Shown piece after piece: positions 12,524-24,683 of a stretch of 64,000 nt of DNA; the stretch's first letter is position 1, and the number at the start of each line of letters is the position of its first letter. Made by a program: the position numbers and the translations under genes. The notes under the pieces were generated by a model. It made no database searches. It was given only the letters and a program-made list of their open reading frames with translations, and was not told where the DNA came from. The stretch spans positions 76,642,206-76,706,205 of the forward strand of contig CM024758.1 of the NCBI GenBank assembly GCA_014218235.1. The letters are read 5' to 3'. This DNA is from Colocasia esculenta (taxonomy: Eukaryota > Streptophyta > Magnoliopsida > Alismatales > Araceae).

Positions 12524-12538
12524 ATCTCCCCCTTTTTG
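12524..12538 (-). other. Element C polypurine tract
   Basis: Minus strand CCAAAAAGGGGGAGAT, immediately inside the 3' LTR, the form typical of SIRE-type copia elements. Further polypurine tracts of the same form occur about 100 bp (12626-12640) and 190 bp further in. The roughly 0.6 kb between pol and the LTR holds no envelope-like reading frame. Confidence 0.85.
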
Positions 12539-13084
12539 GTGATGACAAAACTAACCGAAATCATAATGCTCCAAAAATGATATGTATGTGTTTTAATCAG
12601 AGTATGTATGTATTTCAGAGTATTTCTCCCCCTTTTTGTCAATGACCAAAAAGGAAGTTCTATGGAATAGGAAAGATGAATAAGGAAAGGTGTGGGAAAG
12701 ATAAATGAAGTCTCCCCCATAGTACAAGGCTCCCCCTCAAGTCAAGGTTCCCCTTTAGCTCAGACCAAAATAAAGAGACAAAGGAGTTAAATGTAGGGAA
12801 CTTGGTCAGAAGGAGTAGACTATGAAGATGACACATAAAAAGAATAGTGAGAGTGGTGGTTAAAGATTGGATTAAAATAGAGAGAATAGATATTATAGTA
12901 GGATGATTATACAGTTCAACCTAATGTATGAAGGTGTCGATAGAGCATGAAGGATGTGTCAACCTGAGTGAAGAATGTGTCTACACAATCATGAAGTACA
13001 AGAAATTTTCAACAAAGATTAGGGGTCATGCATTTTCAAGGTACTCTGAAAGATTATTGTCTTCAGTGATTGCAGAAATACATC

Positions 13085-14187
13085 ATTTACAAATTACACA
13101 TGCCCAACTCCCAGCAGCAACATATTCAGCTTCAATTGTTGACAGAGCCACAAAGTTCTACTTTCTTGAGGACCAAGAGATCAAACACCCTGCAAGAAAC
13201 TGACAGGAACCACTGATGCTTTTTCTATCCACTTTGCGTCCAACATAATCAGTATCAGTATAACTAATTAAACTCATCTTACATGATCTTGGATACCATA
13301 GACCTAATTCACATATATGTGCTAAATATCTAAAAATCCTTTTGACCGAAATTAAATGGGATTCTTTAGGATCTGCTTGGTACCTAGCACACATGCATAC
13401 ACTAAATAAAATGTCTAGTCTATTAGTAGTTAAGTATAGTAAAGAACCAATCATACCTTTGTAAGATTTATGATCTACTTTCTTACTTTGAGGATTACAG
13501 TCCAACCTGGTGGAAGTGCTCATAGGAGTGGTTAGATGCTTTGCTTGTTCAAAACCAAATTTATTTACCAAATCCATGATGTACTTGGTATGATTGATGT
13601 GGGTTCCCTCCTTGTCTTGTTTGATTTGGAGTCCAAGAAAGTAAATAAGTTCTCCCATCAAACTCATCTCAAATTCTCCCTGCATTAATTCTTCAAAGTA
13701 CTTGTAAAAAGATTCATCAGTAGTTCCAAAAATGATGTCATCAACATATATTTACACATTTAAGGTATTCTGAGAGCATGATTTAATAAACAATATGCTA
13801 TCTACTTTGCCCCTTGTAAAACCACATTTTAAAAGAAATGCACTTAGTCTTTCATACCAAGCTCTAGGTGCTTATTTCAGACCATATAGTGCCTTATGCA
13901 ATTTGAAAATATGATTAGGATGATCTATGTCTTCAAAACTAGGAGGTTGTTCAACATAGACTTCCTCTTTTATAAAACCATTAAAATGTAGATTTCACAT
14001 CTATTTGAAACAATTTTAAATCACATGCAGGTGCATATGCTAGTAAAATTCGAATAACCTCAAGTCTAGCTACTGGTGCATAGGTTTCATCAAAATCTAT
14101 GCCCTCCTCTTGAGAATAGCCTTGAGCTACCAGTCTAGCCTTGTTTTTAGTAATGGCACCAGCTTCATCCATTTTGTTTCTGAACAA
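13085..14187 (-). pseudogene. Element C reverse transcriptase and RNase H
   Basis: The RT start (13981-14187) shows KNKARLVAQGYSQEEGIDFDETYAPVARLE. The catalytic YVDDI is at 13734-13748, followed by LIYFLGLQIKQ and the PMS motif. RNase H shows YTDTDYVG and, past an in-frame TAG at 13158, STIEAEYVAAG. Several stops interrupt it between 13686 and 13980. This is the copia RT family, clearly distinct from the gypsy RTs elsewhere in the window. Confidence 0.9.
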
Positions 14188-14899
14188 TCATTTGGTGCCA
14201 ATAACAAGATGATCTGATGGCCTAGGCACAAGGGACCAAACCTGGTCTCTCTTGAACTGAATCAGTTCATCTTGCATGGATAAAATCTAAGATTCATCAG
14301 TCAGTGCATCATTGATTGTCCTAGACTCAATTTCAGATACAAATGCAGTGTAATCATAAGGAATTGACATACCTCTAGTTCTTACCCTATCATGAGGGAT
14401 CACCTATGATATTTTCCTTTGGATGATCTTTGTGATACCTCAATTCTCTAGGAAGTTCTTCATGTGCTTCTTTTTGTTGTTGTAGTTCTTCTATTGAAGG
14501 ATCTTTCTTGTCTTCACCTTTTTCTTTGAGAGAAGCTTTTTCCAGATCCCTGCACAATTCTTCAACAATATCTTCTTCTTCTTCTATTTTCTTAATAGAA
14601 GGGTTAGTTTCATCAAATAAGACATGAACTGATTATTCAATGGTTAATGTTTTTCTATTAACATTTTATATCATCTAGGGTTTTCAAAAATATCATAATA
14701 GAAAAAACTTCATCACTTTTAGCATCTAATTTTCCTAGATTATATTTACCATTATTTAAAATGAAACACTTACAACCAAAAGGTCGAAGGTGACTGAAGT
14801 TTGGCTTTTTCTCCTTGTATAGCTAATAAGGTGTCTTCTTTAATATTAGTCTGATCATGCACCTGTTGATGATGTAGCAAGCTATGTTGACTACTTCTG

Positions 14900-15848
14900 C
14901 TCAGAAGTATCTTGGTAGATTATATTCTATAAACATTGTTCTGGCCATGTCTAGCAGTGTTCTGTTCTTTCTTTCTGCTTCTCCATTCTGTTGAGGTGTT
15001 CTTGGTGCAGAGAAATTATATTCTATGCCAATGTCTTCACAAAATCTAACAAACTCTTCATTTTTTAATTCCCCACCATGATCAGATCTGATACTGATTA
15101 TTTGATATTTCTAGTTCTTCTGTACTAGTCTACAGAACTTCAGAGAAGCTGAGAAGGTTTCTGATTTGGCTTCCAAAAATGATACACAAGTGTATCTTGA
15201 ATAATCATCTGCAATTAAATAACCATAGACCTTTCCTCCAAGACTTAATGTTCTTATAAGTCCAAATGGATTCATGTGAATGAGTTCCAATGGTTTAGAG
15301 GTTGTTACCACTGTCTTGGACTGAAATGATGTCTTGGTTTGCTTCCCATTTGCACAAGCTATACAGATTCCAGATTTCTTCAATTTCAGCTTTGGAAGAC
15401 CTTCAACTAGATCATGCTTGATTAATTTCTTGTTTACTAAGGTGCTACCATGTCTTAGTCTTCCATGCCATAAATCAGTCTCTTTACTCTTTGCAGTTGC
15501 AAGGCACAATATGACTTCTTTCAGTTCTTCCAGTTGTAAGGTGTATAAATTTTTTACTCTCCGAGCTTCAAAAACTACTTCCCCAACCTTTAAGAGGATA
15601 CATTTGTCATTCTGAAATTTTACCAAGTGACCTTTGTCACACAGTTGACTAATACTAAAAAGATTATGTTTTAGTCCTCCAACACACATAACATCTTCTA
15701 TTAGATCTTTTCCTTTTGTTTCTATTGTTCCACATCCTATCACTTTTCCTTTTCCATTATCACCATATGTAACTTGACCAATTTCACTTCTGAAACTTGT
15801 GAATAGTTTTCTGTCACCTGTCATATACCTTGAGCACCCACTATCCAA
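14900..15848 (-). pseudogene. Element C protease and integrase
   Basis: Begins with the copia protease active site MDSGCSRYMTGD (catalytic Asp in DSG). The GAG-pre-integrase zinc segment follows (HGRLRHG, CIACANGKQTKTSF). The integrase core has the first Asp in IADDYSRY, and after a stop at 15111 the second Asp in IRSDHGGE and the Glu in QQNGEAERK. All three catalytic residues are readable but not in one open frame. Confidence 0.88.
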
Positions 15849-15968
15849 ATATCATTTCGATGCTCTCAGGCATCCCTGCAAGCAAAGTTAAGTTGAGACT
15901 TTGGTACCCAAACTTTCTTGGGTCCTTGAAGGTTAGTTTGCGGGATCCAATGCAAATGTCTAGTGGTG

Positions 15969-17629
15969 CATGTGCTAACAGTGTGTCCTAATTGATTGCA
16001 ATGACTACAACACAAATCGTATGTATGTTTTAACTTTGTAGTGTTGTTAATCTTAAGTTTCTGTTTGTAAGTATATTGATTAACCTTTTTAGAATTTTTA
16101 ATTAATTTTTATTTTACAAACTTAGGAGTTGGATATTGTTCAAAATAAATGGTGGTTTATATCCTACTCCATACTTCTTTTTGTCTATTCCAGCACCTTT
16201 TAATTTTACCATTAAAGATGTTTTGCAGTTTGTCATTTTGTTTATAGAAGCTCTTAAATAATTGTTTTCTTCTCCCAATTTTTCTTCATATTTTAATTCA
16301 TTTAGATTAGTTTCAAGTTCCATAATTTTACCATGTTTAGTTTTTAAATCTTCACATAACAATTCATTTGTTCTTTTAGTTTCAACTAGATGTTGTCCTA
16401 ATCTGTCCATTTTAGTTTTTAGAAAAGTATTCAATCTTTCTTGGTTTATCAGATTTAGCTTAACCAATTTTATTTATTTAACTACAGTTTTATATTTATC
16501 ATATAATTCATTAAATGAATCTTCTAGACTATCGGAATTAGACTCTAAACATGAAGTAAATGAGGTTTCAGAGGTTACCTGATCTAGTCCTGCCATGAGG
16601 GCTAGATTTACTTGTTCTTCTTCTGATTCTGAGCTTAATGTGTCTGAACTTGTCACTTCCTCATTATCCCAAGCTACTGCCATTGCCTTCTTCTTGTATC
16701 TTTTGTATTTCTTTTCTTTCTCCTTCTTTTTCTAATACTTGTCAGCCTGATCTTTTCTTTCGAGCTTTGGACATTCAGATCTGAAGTGTCTTAGCTACTT
16801 ACATTCGTAACATGTTGGTTCTTTTCTCTTCTTGTCCTTCTTAAAGTTTCTCTTGGATCCATACTTCTTCTTCTTAGCAAGAATTTTCTCAAGTATTCTA
16901 GACAACATTACTTCATCATCACTGTCTTTAGAATTTTCCTTAGAGTCTTCAGAGGATGAGGAAGAAGAATCTGCAACCTTCAAAGTATTTGGCATTTTCT
17001 TTTTCGAAGAGCTTTCATAAAATCTTTCCATATTAATCTCATGAGCCATGAGAGAGTCAATTAGTTTATCAATAGAATGTTTTGTAAGGTCATGTGCTTC
17101 TTCAATCGTAGTTACTTTGGGAGTCCAAGAATGAGTTAGTGATATAAGAATTTGTAAGGTTCTTACCTAATGAACTTAAATCAACTATTATATTAGTAAA
17201 TCTATTATACATTTGAGTAATGTTTTCATTAAGTAACATTTTAAACTGTTCATGCTGAGAAACAAGAATGTCTATTCTAGTTTTTTTAACTTTATCAGTT
17301 TCTTCATATGTTACTTGTAATTTATCCCACATTTCTTTAGCAATTCAACATGCGGATAACCTATTAAATTCTCACTTAGATAATGCACAACACCAATAGT
17401 TTTTATCTTTATAGTTTAGGGACATATTCCTTTTATTAGCTATTGAGAATGCAAAAGTACCATAAAAAAGTATAGTATAATCACCTTGTTCTATTACCTG
17501 CTACAGATCAAAGTCTATATCTCGAATGAAGCATTACATTCGCATCTTCCAATATTGGTAATCTTCATCATCAAAGAATGATGGTCTTGTTACAGACTGT
17601 CCTTCATAGTAGTGAGCTTCTGCTGCCAT
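15969..17629 (-). pseudogene. Element C gag
   Basis: Starts at the ATG at 17629 (MAAEAHYYEGQSVTRPSFF). The UBN2-type capsid segment (17102-17332) reads MWDKLQVTYEETDKVKK. A Ser/Asp-rich basic region and a first zinc knuckle CYECK..LRHFRSEC lie at about 16760-16803, with a stop directly after the second Cys. A lysine/leucine-rich coiled segment (16114-16467) follows, then a second intact knuckle CSHCNQLGHTVSTC near 15969-16010. The long gag with a coil and two separated knuckles fits the SIRE lineage. Confidence 0.85.
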
Positions 17630-17707
17630 CTCTTCTCAAATCTTTTGTTTCTTCTGAGAAGACCTCTCTCTAATACCACTTGTTAGTATCAGAAGATTGT
17701 GAGAACT

Positions 17708-17720
17708 TGACTCTAATACT
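17708..17720 (-). other. Element C degraded primer-binding site
   Basis: Minus strand TAGTATTAGAGTC next to the LTR start. It resembles TGGTATCAGAGTC with two changes of the C-to-T/G-to-A type. A second, similar site (AGGTATTAGAGAG, about 17665-17678) sits about 43 bp away, followed by TGTTAG. A short duplication of the LTR/PBS junction is possible. Confidence 0.6.
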
Positions 17721-17723
17721 ACT

Positions 17724-20700
17724 TGTTGGATCGACATGGGGCTTTAGATGTCCTAGAGGGGGGTGAATAGGACTTCTTTCACTTTAAAAATTTATCTAAA
17801 GATAAGATAACACTAGATAGTATCATTAGTACTTAGTGTGGTGTGTGTGAAATAAGTGAAAACTTGGTAGAAATAATCAGACAAAGTGCACAAAGAATTT
17901 ATCCTGGTTCGGACCTCCTTTCAATCTGGAGTTCTACATCCAGTCCCCAAGCACCCCTTGGGATTTCTACTAATTGCCAAGAACAATTTGCCTTCTCTAC
18001 ACCGAGAGGTATTACACCCACTTGCCCCCAAGCAAGTCTTCCCTTCACCGAGGCGTATTACAACCTCCTACCATAGTAGGCCCTCCCTTCTACAAAAGGG
18101 GAACTACAGGGATCAAACCCCCTATTGGTTTCTACACTGAAGTGAGCACATTGTGTCTGCTCAGAGAATGAGCAAACACAGAAGATCAGAAAGAGATGTA
18201 CAAATAAGAGTGAAAGATCAGAACTCTTTCTGACTAAGGGGGGGGACTGAGAAAATATCTAGAATAGCCAAACACCACCCAAAGGCTTCTGAATGCAAGA
18301 GAGCTTGGAAGTCGCAGGTTGAACGGATGGCTCTCTTGAAATCTTGTGAGCTCTTCTCCTTTCTGTGAGCGTGGAGACTTCTCTTCCTTCTTGTAGTTGT
18401 ATGCACTCACGTAGGTCTGTATCTCATCTCTTTTCTTTATGTGCTTGTGTGTCTCTTTCATGCCTCTGCCTTATCTTTCAAACATCAGCTTCTCATATAA
18501 CCTTTAGAGTCTTTAGCTTCCCGTTTCAATGTAGCCGTTTGAATTTAAATGTTGGGTCTTAATACTTCTTGAGAGGTCCATCATCAGATCTTCATATCTT
18601 TGAGTCTCAACAGCTTCTAAGCTATAGAGGTAGTTGTATGGTTCTATTCAGACAGCTTCCCTGGATATCTATAGGCACCATTCCATGCAAAGTCTTTTCT
18701 CTATCTCGGGGTTAGACTTGTAAGAGATATAATAAGAAGAGAAAGTAAGAGATAAGTCATTTATAATAGTTATCTATCAGTTCCAGAGAGAAAGTTTGTC
18801 CTTTGAACAATACAGAGTTAGGTGAGCATTTAAAGAGTAATGGACACCTGCTTGGCGCGTAGTACATCTACAAAGGAGCTTTTTCTTAAAATATGGAAAC
18901 TTGACATTCTGAAGTACGCTTACAGATGTTTTTGTAAGACACATAGCTATCTTGAAAACATACTCTGAATCTGAACTTCAGAAATATTTATGACAGGAAA
19001 TATTAAACAAAAGAAGAATAGAGAAGTGCAATGCCCAATAGAGAGATTATCATTCAGACAACACAGAGAATATCACAGTGTAGATCATGTGTTAATCTTG
19101 TTTTTTTTTTTTAAGTAAGAACGGTCCTCAGGTACTATCATTGGGAGAGTGCACCCTCCCCCAGGGGGAGAATTGACCCACTCCACCAGTGAAGAGCCTG
19201 GGCCAGAAAATATATAATAATTGCACGAAATTACATACAAGAGGACCATCCAGACATTACATAACTCTAACATGAAATAGGCCAGTTTTGTCTAGGAGGA
19301 TGGGGCCTTTACATATCTGTGGGACGCTGCCTGATCCCCAAAACACCCGGTTGACCTTAGACGAAACACCATAGTTTGCTAAAGAGTCCGCCACCTGGTT
19401 TGATTCACGGTACACATGATTTAACACATAATCCTTCCTTTGAATCAGAACCTTAGCAACTCGCCACCATCTATAGGCTTGCCATGAAGGACACTTCCCC
19501 GATTTGAAAGACTTAACCAGTGCCATGGAATCAGATTGAACAATTGAGATCCGAAGGCCAAGGTAATCGGCTAGGCGAAGACCATCAGCAATGGCTCTAA
19601 CTTCAGCGGTCATGCTGTTCCATTAAATGATTCCATAAGGATTAGAAAGATAACTAGAATAATAATACATTAATCAGTACAAATGTAACAATAGTCATTA
19701 CAAAAAATAAGTACAGTTGATAACAAAAGTTGATACCTTACTTCGACCTTCCAGGAGTCGGAGTAGGTCTCCAGTTGTTCAACAGTCGATATCATACTTT
19801 GAATTTAGAGGAGTTGGAGTAAGATCAACAAAATAATAGTAATCGATGTGAGACCGACTATAAGGACTTCGACTGTAGAGAAGTCGGAGTATGTATCATA
19901 CTTCAATTTTTCAGGAGTCGGAGTCAGATGATACATAAAGTAGTCGATGTGGACTTAGAAAGAGTAACATATGTCCCATCCAAACATAGTGTTTATAAAA
20001 TATATTCTTCTGTGATATCATTATAGTGCATTTGAAGATTATTTATGCAGATGGTTATGCACTCATTAATTAAGCAATAGTATTTATCAAAACCACGTAG
20101 TCGGTCGAAGTGAAGCTTCGGATATGACAAAGTGTAACTTCAGATGTACAAAAATCAATGTTGTCGGTCGAAGCTGAAACTTCAGATATGACGAAGTTAA
20201 CTTCGGATGTACATAAATCAATGTTGTCGGTCAAAGATGAAAACGCAGTCGGTCGAAGTGAACTTCGTATAGAACTTTGGATATGACAAAGTTAGCTTCG
20301 TATATGACGAAGTTGAACTTTGACTAATCACGACCAAGAACATGCATGACGAAATGTAGCTTCATATATGACAAAGTGGACTTGGATATGACGAAGCTAG
20401 CTTCGACTGAACATGATGAAAAACATGCATGATGAAGTGCCAGCTTCGGATATGACGAAGTAGACTTTGGATAATGAAGTTTAAAGCTATAGAAGATGAA
20501 ACTTGACTTCGATTAAAACTGTGAAAAGATTATCAGTGATGAAAAACATGAACGTATGAATGAAACTATGAATGACAACAAAGACGCAAGCAATTGAGCA
20601 CCATCTGATGAACTTAGAAATACTTGGAATACTTACAATGGTGATCTTTGAAGTATTATTTATTTCCTTTGAGTCTCCTATTGACATACTAAAATGATAT

Positions 20701-20795
20701 TAAGGTAAAAACACATGATTTAGATAAATATAAAAATATTCTGATAAGTTTTGTTATCACCAAAATATATAGTCACGGAGATAAAGGAGCCAACA
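17724..20795 (-). repeat. Element C 5' LTR (contains LINE insertion)
   Basis: Plus-orientation ends are TGTTGGATCG and GAGCCAACA. It is about 2.55 kb without the inserted LINE piece. The segment after 18400 aligns with the left LTR. 17724-18399 has no partner in the window, because that part of the left LTR was displaced by LTR B. Confidence 0.9.
19101..19616 (-). mobile_element. 5'-truncated LINE 3' end with RNase H domain
   Basis: Absent from the partner copia LTR, where CTTGTTCATTAAATG is continuous (about 11228). It starts with a T-run (19101-19112), which is the poly(A) tail of a minus-strand insertion. The frame at 19257-19613 encodes about 118 residues of an RNase H of the plant non-LTR type (RVT_3). 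AEVRAIADGL supplies the Glu, VQSDSMALV an Asp, and ESNQVADSLAN a later Asp. The duplicated target is short and uncertain (TTGTT / CTGTTC). Confidence 0.85.
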
Positions 20796-20796
20796 C

Positions 20797-21240
20797 ATCA
20801 CCAGAGAAGAGGCAGAGGCCTCGAATCTGGTCGTCGGTATGGTTCCTATACTTGGTAGAGTTGCATGTGTTTTGATTGAACTCGGTGCTACACATTGCTT
20901 TGTTTCAGAGGAGTTCTTTAGTTCCCTTACCGAGTTTGCTCTGAAGCGTACCTATGACCTAGCAGTTGAGCTTCCGACGGGTGACTATGTACGTACTCTG
21001 AGTTACCTAGAGGGTGTCACCGTCGAGGTGAAGGGCCATCTCTTGCCAGCTAGACTTTTGCCTTACAGATCCATGACTTTGATGTCATTCTTGGCATGCA
21101 TTGGTTGGAGGCACACTCTGCGTTGGATTGTCAGCAGAAGACCATGCGGTTCGAGATACCTAGAGCACATGTGCTTTACTTTCGAGGTGCAAGGTCTACC
21201 CGCCAACCCTTTGTTTCCTTCTATAGAGCTCAACGTTTGA
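20797..21240 (+). pseudogene. Element D protease
   Basis: The gypsy protease active-site segment reads LIELGATHCFVS where relatives have LFDTGATHSFIS. The catalytic Asp is therefore changed to Glu and the Thr to Leu, which should abolish activity. A frameshift near 21080 moves the second half (MHWLEAHSALDC) into the next frame. Confidence 0.85.
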
Positions 21241-22630
21241 TCCGAGATGGTTGTGTGGCATATCTTGCTTCTATGAGTTTCTCAAATTTTGGTGAGTTTT
21301 CGGTTTCAAATGTGCCTGTTGTCTGTGAGCGGGTGGTAGATTTCTCCATTGAGTTGTTTCCGGGGACTATGCCTTTGTCCAAGGCACCATACCGGATGGC
21401 GCTGACAGAGCTGTGGGAGTTGAAGCGCCAACTCAAGGAGTTACTCAAGAAGGGCTTCATTTGTCCAAGTCGTTCGCCTTGGGGTGTGCCAATCTTGTTT
21501 GTGAGGAAGAAGGATGGCAGTCTCAGGTTGTGCATCGATTGTCGACAACCAAATCAGGTTATAGTGAAGAATAAGTATCGGTTGCGCAAGATCGATGATT
21601 TGTTCGACCAATTGCAGTCTACATCAGTTTTCTCAAAGATTGACTTGAGGTTAGCTTACTAGCAGCCGAGGATTAGGGAGTCAGGCATCGCCAGATCAGC
21701 CTTTCACACCTGCTACGACCACTTTGAGTTTGTCGTGTTGCCTTTTGGGCTCACGAATGCACCAGCAGGTTTCATGGAGATGATGCACATTGTGTTATGA
21801 GAGTACTTGTACAAGTTTGTAGTAGTGTTCGTGGACGACATCCTGGTGTACTCAACGACAGCGGAGGAGCACAAGGTGCACTTGAGACTTGTGTTGGTGG
21901 CACTAAGGAGTCACCGCATTTATGCCAAATTTAGAAAATGTGAATTTTGGCTAAAGGAGGTGCACTTTATTGGACACGTGGTCTCAGGTACAGGGGTGGC
22001 AGTGGATCCTGCCAAGGTCGAGGCTGTGGTTTCTGGGGGCCAGCCCACTACAGTTGTATAGGTGCGCAGTTTTCTGGGGTTGGTAGGATACTACAAGTGG
22101 TTTGTTTAGGATTTTTCCAGAGTTGCTGAGCCGCTGACGAGGTGACTAGGCGTAAGACCAAGTTTGTGTGGATGACAAAGTGTGAGTAGAGGTTCCAATA
22201 GCTGAAGAGCAGGTTGACTTCAGCCTCGATCCTTATTTTGTCATATGGTAGTGGTGGCTTTGTTGTCTACACTAATGCTTCGGGGACTGGTCTTGGTGCT
22301 ATATTGATGTAGCACAAGAGGGTAGTCGCTTATGCTTCTAGACAGTTGAAGAAGTATGAGAAAAACTATCTGACTCACGACTTGGAGCTTGTAGCTGTCA
22401 TGTTTTCCTTGAGGTTGTGGAGACATTACTTGTACGAAGAGGTGTTCGAGGTGTTCATGAACCACAGGAGTTTACAGTATGTCTTCACTCAAAGGGATCT
22501 GAATCTGAGGCAGCGTAGGTGGGTCAAGTACCTGAAAGACTACGACTTTACCCTTTCCTATCACCCAGGAAAGGCTAATGTCGTGGCTGATGCTTTGAGC
22601 AGGAGAGCACTTGAGTTCTTTGTTGGTTAG
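21096..22630 (+). pseudogene. Element D reverse transcriptase and RNase H
   Basis: RT motifs are in order: APYRMA, GVPILFVRKKDGS, LCIDCRQPNQ, DDLFDQLQ, FGLTNAPAGFM, and the catalytic FVVVFVDDILVYS (from 21807). An in-frame TAG at 21660-21662 and TGA at 21798-21800 split it. RNase H follows with more stops, including changed HDLELVAV and the terminal VADALSRR at about 22600. Many stops sit at expected Gln or Arg codons (CAG to TAG, CGA to TGA). Confidence 0.88.
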
Positions 22631-22739
22631 ACACTGGAGGTCATTGAAGGATGCTGTTTAGGGAGTGTTCCTTCTGTTGTGACTCAGAGGCAGAGTATTG
22701 TTGACCAGTTTGACTATTTGACCAGCCATGTACCAGTAG

Positions 22740-24130
22740 GTGATAGAGGCTCAGAGTGTAGATTCAGACATAGCAGAGATCTTGCAGATGCCAGAGGTGG
22801 AGTTGAACGAGGACAGTGAGGTCAGATTCAGAGGCAGACTGTACGTTCCAACAGATGTTAGGCAAGAGTTGTTAGCTGAGGTGCACCGGTCGAGGTACTT
22901 TGTTCATCCTGGCTCCACCAAGATGTACCATGACTTGAGGGGACTCTTTTGGTGGCCTGGGATGAAGAGAGATGTAGCTGAGGTTGTCGCTCGTAGCCTT
23001 ACGTGTCAGCAGGTGAAAGCAGAGCACCAGCATCCTGGTGGTGAGCTTTAGTCGTTACCCATTTCTGTGTGGAAGTGGGAACACATCACCATGGACTTTG
23101 TTGTCAGTTTACCTCGTACCTCACAGGGTCACGACACTATGTGAGTGATCGTCGACCGTCTGACGAAGACAACACATTTCTTACCTGTTAGATCAGCTTG
23201 GTCAGTTGACAGACTTACTAGATTGTTCGTGGACAGTGTAGTTCTGTTGCACGGGACCCCGATTTCTTTTATCTCAGATAGAGATCCGCAATTTACTTCA
23301 CACTTTTGGCACAGTTTTCAGAGAGCACTGGGCACAGAGTTAAGGCTGAGTTTAGTTTACCACCCATAGACAGATGGTTAGTTAGAGAGGACCATACAGA
23401 CCCTCGGGAACATGTTGAAAGCGTGCTGGTTCGACTGGGGCGGCACGTGGGAGTCGCATCTTTCCATGGTGGAGTTCGCTTATAATAATAGCTTTCACTC
23501 CAACATTGGGATAGAGCCCCACGAGGCTCTGTATGACAGGCCGTGATGAACACCTTTGCATTGGCACAAGGTTGGTGAGAGGCTATTGCTAAAACCAGAG
23601 CTTGTATAGTAGTGTGCAAATACAGTGAGACTGATCAGGCAGAGACTGTAGATAGCACAGAGCAGACAGTAGAGTTACACAGATATTCACTGGAGGCCAC
23701 TACAGTTTGATGCAGGTGACAGTGTGTTTTTACGGATTTCACCAACCAAAGGCGTTTTCAGGTTTAGGAAGAGGGGCAATCTTAGCTTGGGGTTTGTTGG
23801 TCCCTTTCCTATCCTGGAGCGGGTTGGCGAGGTCGCGTACAAGTTGGCCCTTCCGCCTGAGTTGACAAGAATTCATGACGTCTTCCACGTCTCGCAGCTG
23901 AGGAGGTACATGCCAGATCCGTCGCACTTGCTTGACTACTCAAAGTTAGAGGTTGCTCTAGACCTGTCAAAGCCAGAGTACTCGGTCATTGTGGTGAACT
24001 GCAGAGTGCAGTAGTTGCGCAGGAGGTAGATCTCACTTGTCAAGCTCCTCTGGGAAAATCGCGTTGGTGGCGAGGCCACATGGGAGTGCGAGGACAAGAT
24101 GCGGGAGCATTTTCCATACTTGTTTGAGTG
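22740..24130 (+). pseudogene. Element D integrase and chromodomain
   Basis: The zinc-binding segment shows HRSRYFVHPGSTKMYHDL and LTCQQ. The catalytic core segments are MDFVVSLP, SDRDPQFTSHFW and a decayed DGQLERT-like stretch. The C-terminal part (23724-24014) has FRKRGNLSLGFVGPF, LALPPELTRIHDVFHVSQLRRY and then, past further stops, a chromodomain end with EATWECEDKM and a terminal FPYLFE ending at about 24130. Frames change at least twice. Confidence 0.87.
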
Positions 24131-24213
24131 ATTGGTATGTTTGCTTGCCTTCATCCCCCGGGCTTTTGTTCCCTTAATTTTGAGGAAAATTTTATTTTTT
24201 TGTTGGTTAGATT

Positions 24214-24683
24214 TGTAACACCTTGTTCTTTGGCCGGCCACCTTCTGTTGAAGGTAGCGACAAGACGGTCCATCGCCTTCTGAAGGAGACAGCATGGTTG
24301 TCGCATTTTTGTTGAGAACGTAACAGGTACATCGTCGCATTCACCTTCTGATAGTTTCTGGCCGTTGACTGCTCTTTTTGTCGTCTTGCAGTCGGGACTG
24401 TTGGGACACGTGTTGAGGCGCATGCAATCTGAAGGCAACAAGCCAATCGTCGCATTCAGGGTGGCAGGCCTGTGAGGGCGACACGTGGCAGGCCCAAGTG
24501 TCAGGTCTAACCAAGACTTTGGGGTCGCGAAAAGATGGATGTAGCGTTCATTAGTGAATGCGAGCAGTTGCCTATCACATTCTCAGATCCGAGGCCTTTA
24601 TATGCAAGGCCAACAGATCTCTCATCCCCCTTTCTCCTTTATTCTTCCTCTCCTCTCCTTTCCCTCCCTTCTATCTGAGTTCG
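24214..24683 (+). repeat. Element D 3' LTR, first part
   Basis: Starts TGTAACACC after the pol remnant. It is homologous to LTR J (from 60267) and rich in GTCGC/GCGAC motifs. A TATA-like TTTATATG lies at 24597-24604. It is interrupted after GTTCG (24679-24683) by element E and resumes at 35383. Confidence 0.87.
24597..24604 (+). promoter_or_regulatory. TATA-like box of LTR D
   Basis: CTTTATATGC. With element E removed it sits about 293 nt upstream of the donor-like site GAG|GTAGG at 35593. That is the same spacing as in LTRs E and I. Confidence 0.55.

Larger units (their letters stand above)
10530..20795 (-). mobile_element. Element C: Ty1/copia, SIRE/Maximus type
   Basis: Minus-strand copia element. 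Protease and integrase lie upstream of RT-RNase H in element sense, which is the diagnostic copia order. Gag has two zinc knuckles and a coiled segment. LTR ends are TGTTGG...(G/C)CAACA. The left LTR lacks the first roughly 680 bp, because LTR B is inserted there: 10530 matches 18400 of the other LTR. On the right it abuts the gag/protease linker of element D, which was its target. Many stops make it dead. Confidence 0.92.
20796..24213 (+). mobile_element. Element D: Ty3/gypsy chromovirus remnant (internal part)
   Basis: Plus-strand pol, opened abruptly at the edge of copia element C within the gag/protease linker (TREEAEAS). Its 5' LTR and gag lie left of the window, on the other side of C. 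Its 3' LTR starts at 24214 and is itself split by element E. It is full of TAG/TGA stops and frame changes, so it is the oldest layer of the left nest. The region before the LTR (24131-24213) has no good polypurine tract left. Confidence 0.9.

Noticed and set aside
12539..13084. Envelope-like gene of the SIRE-type element
   Set aside because: The space between pol and the 3' LTR is only about 0.55 kb and has no suitable frame, signal peptide or membrane segment.
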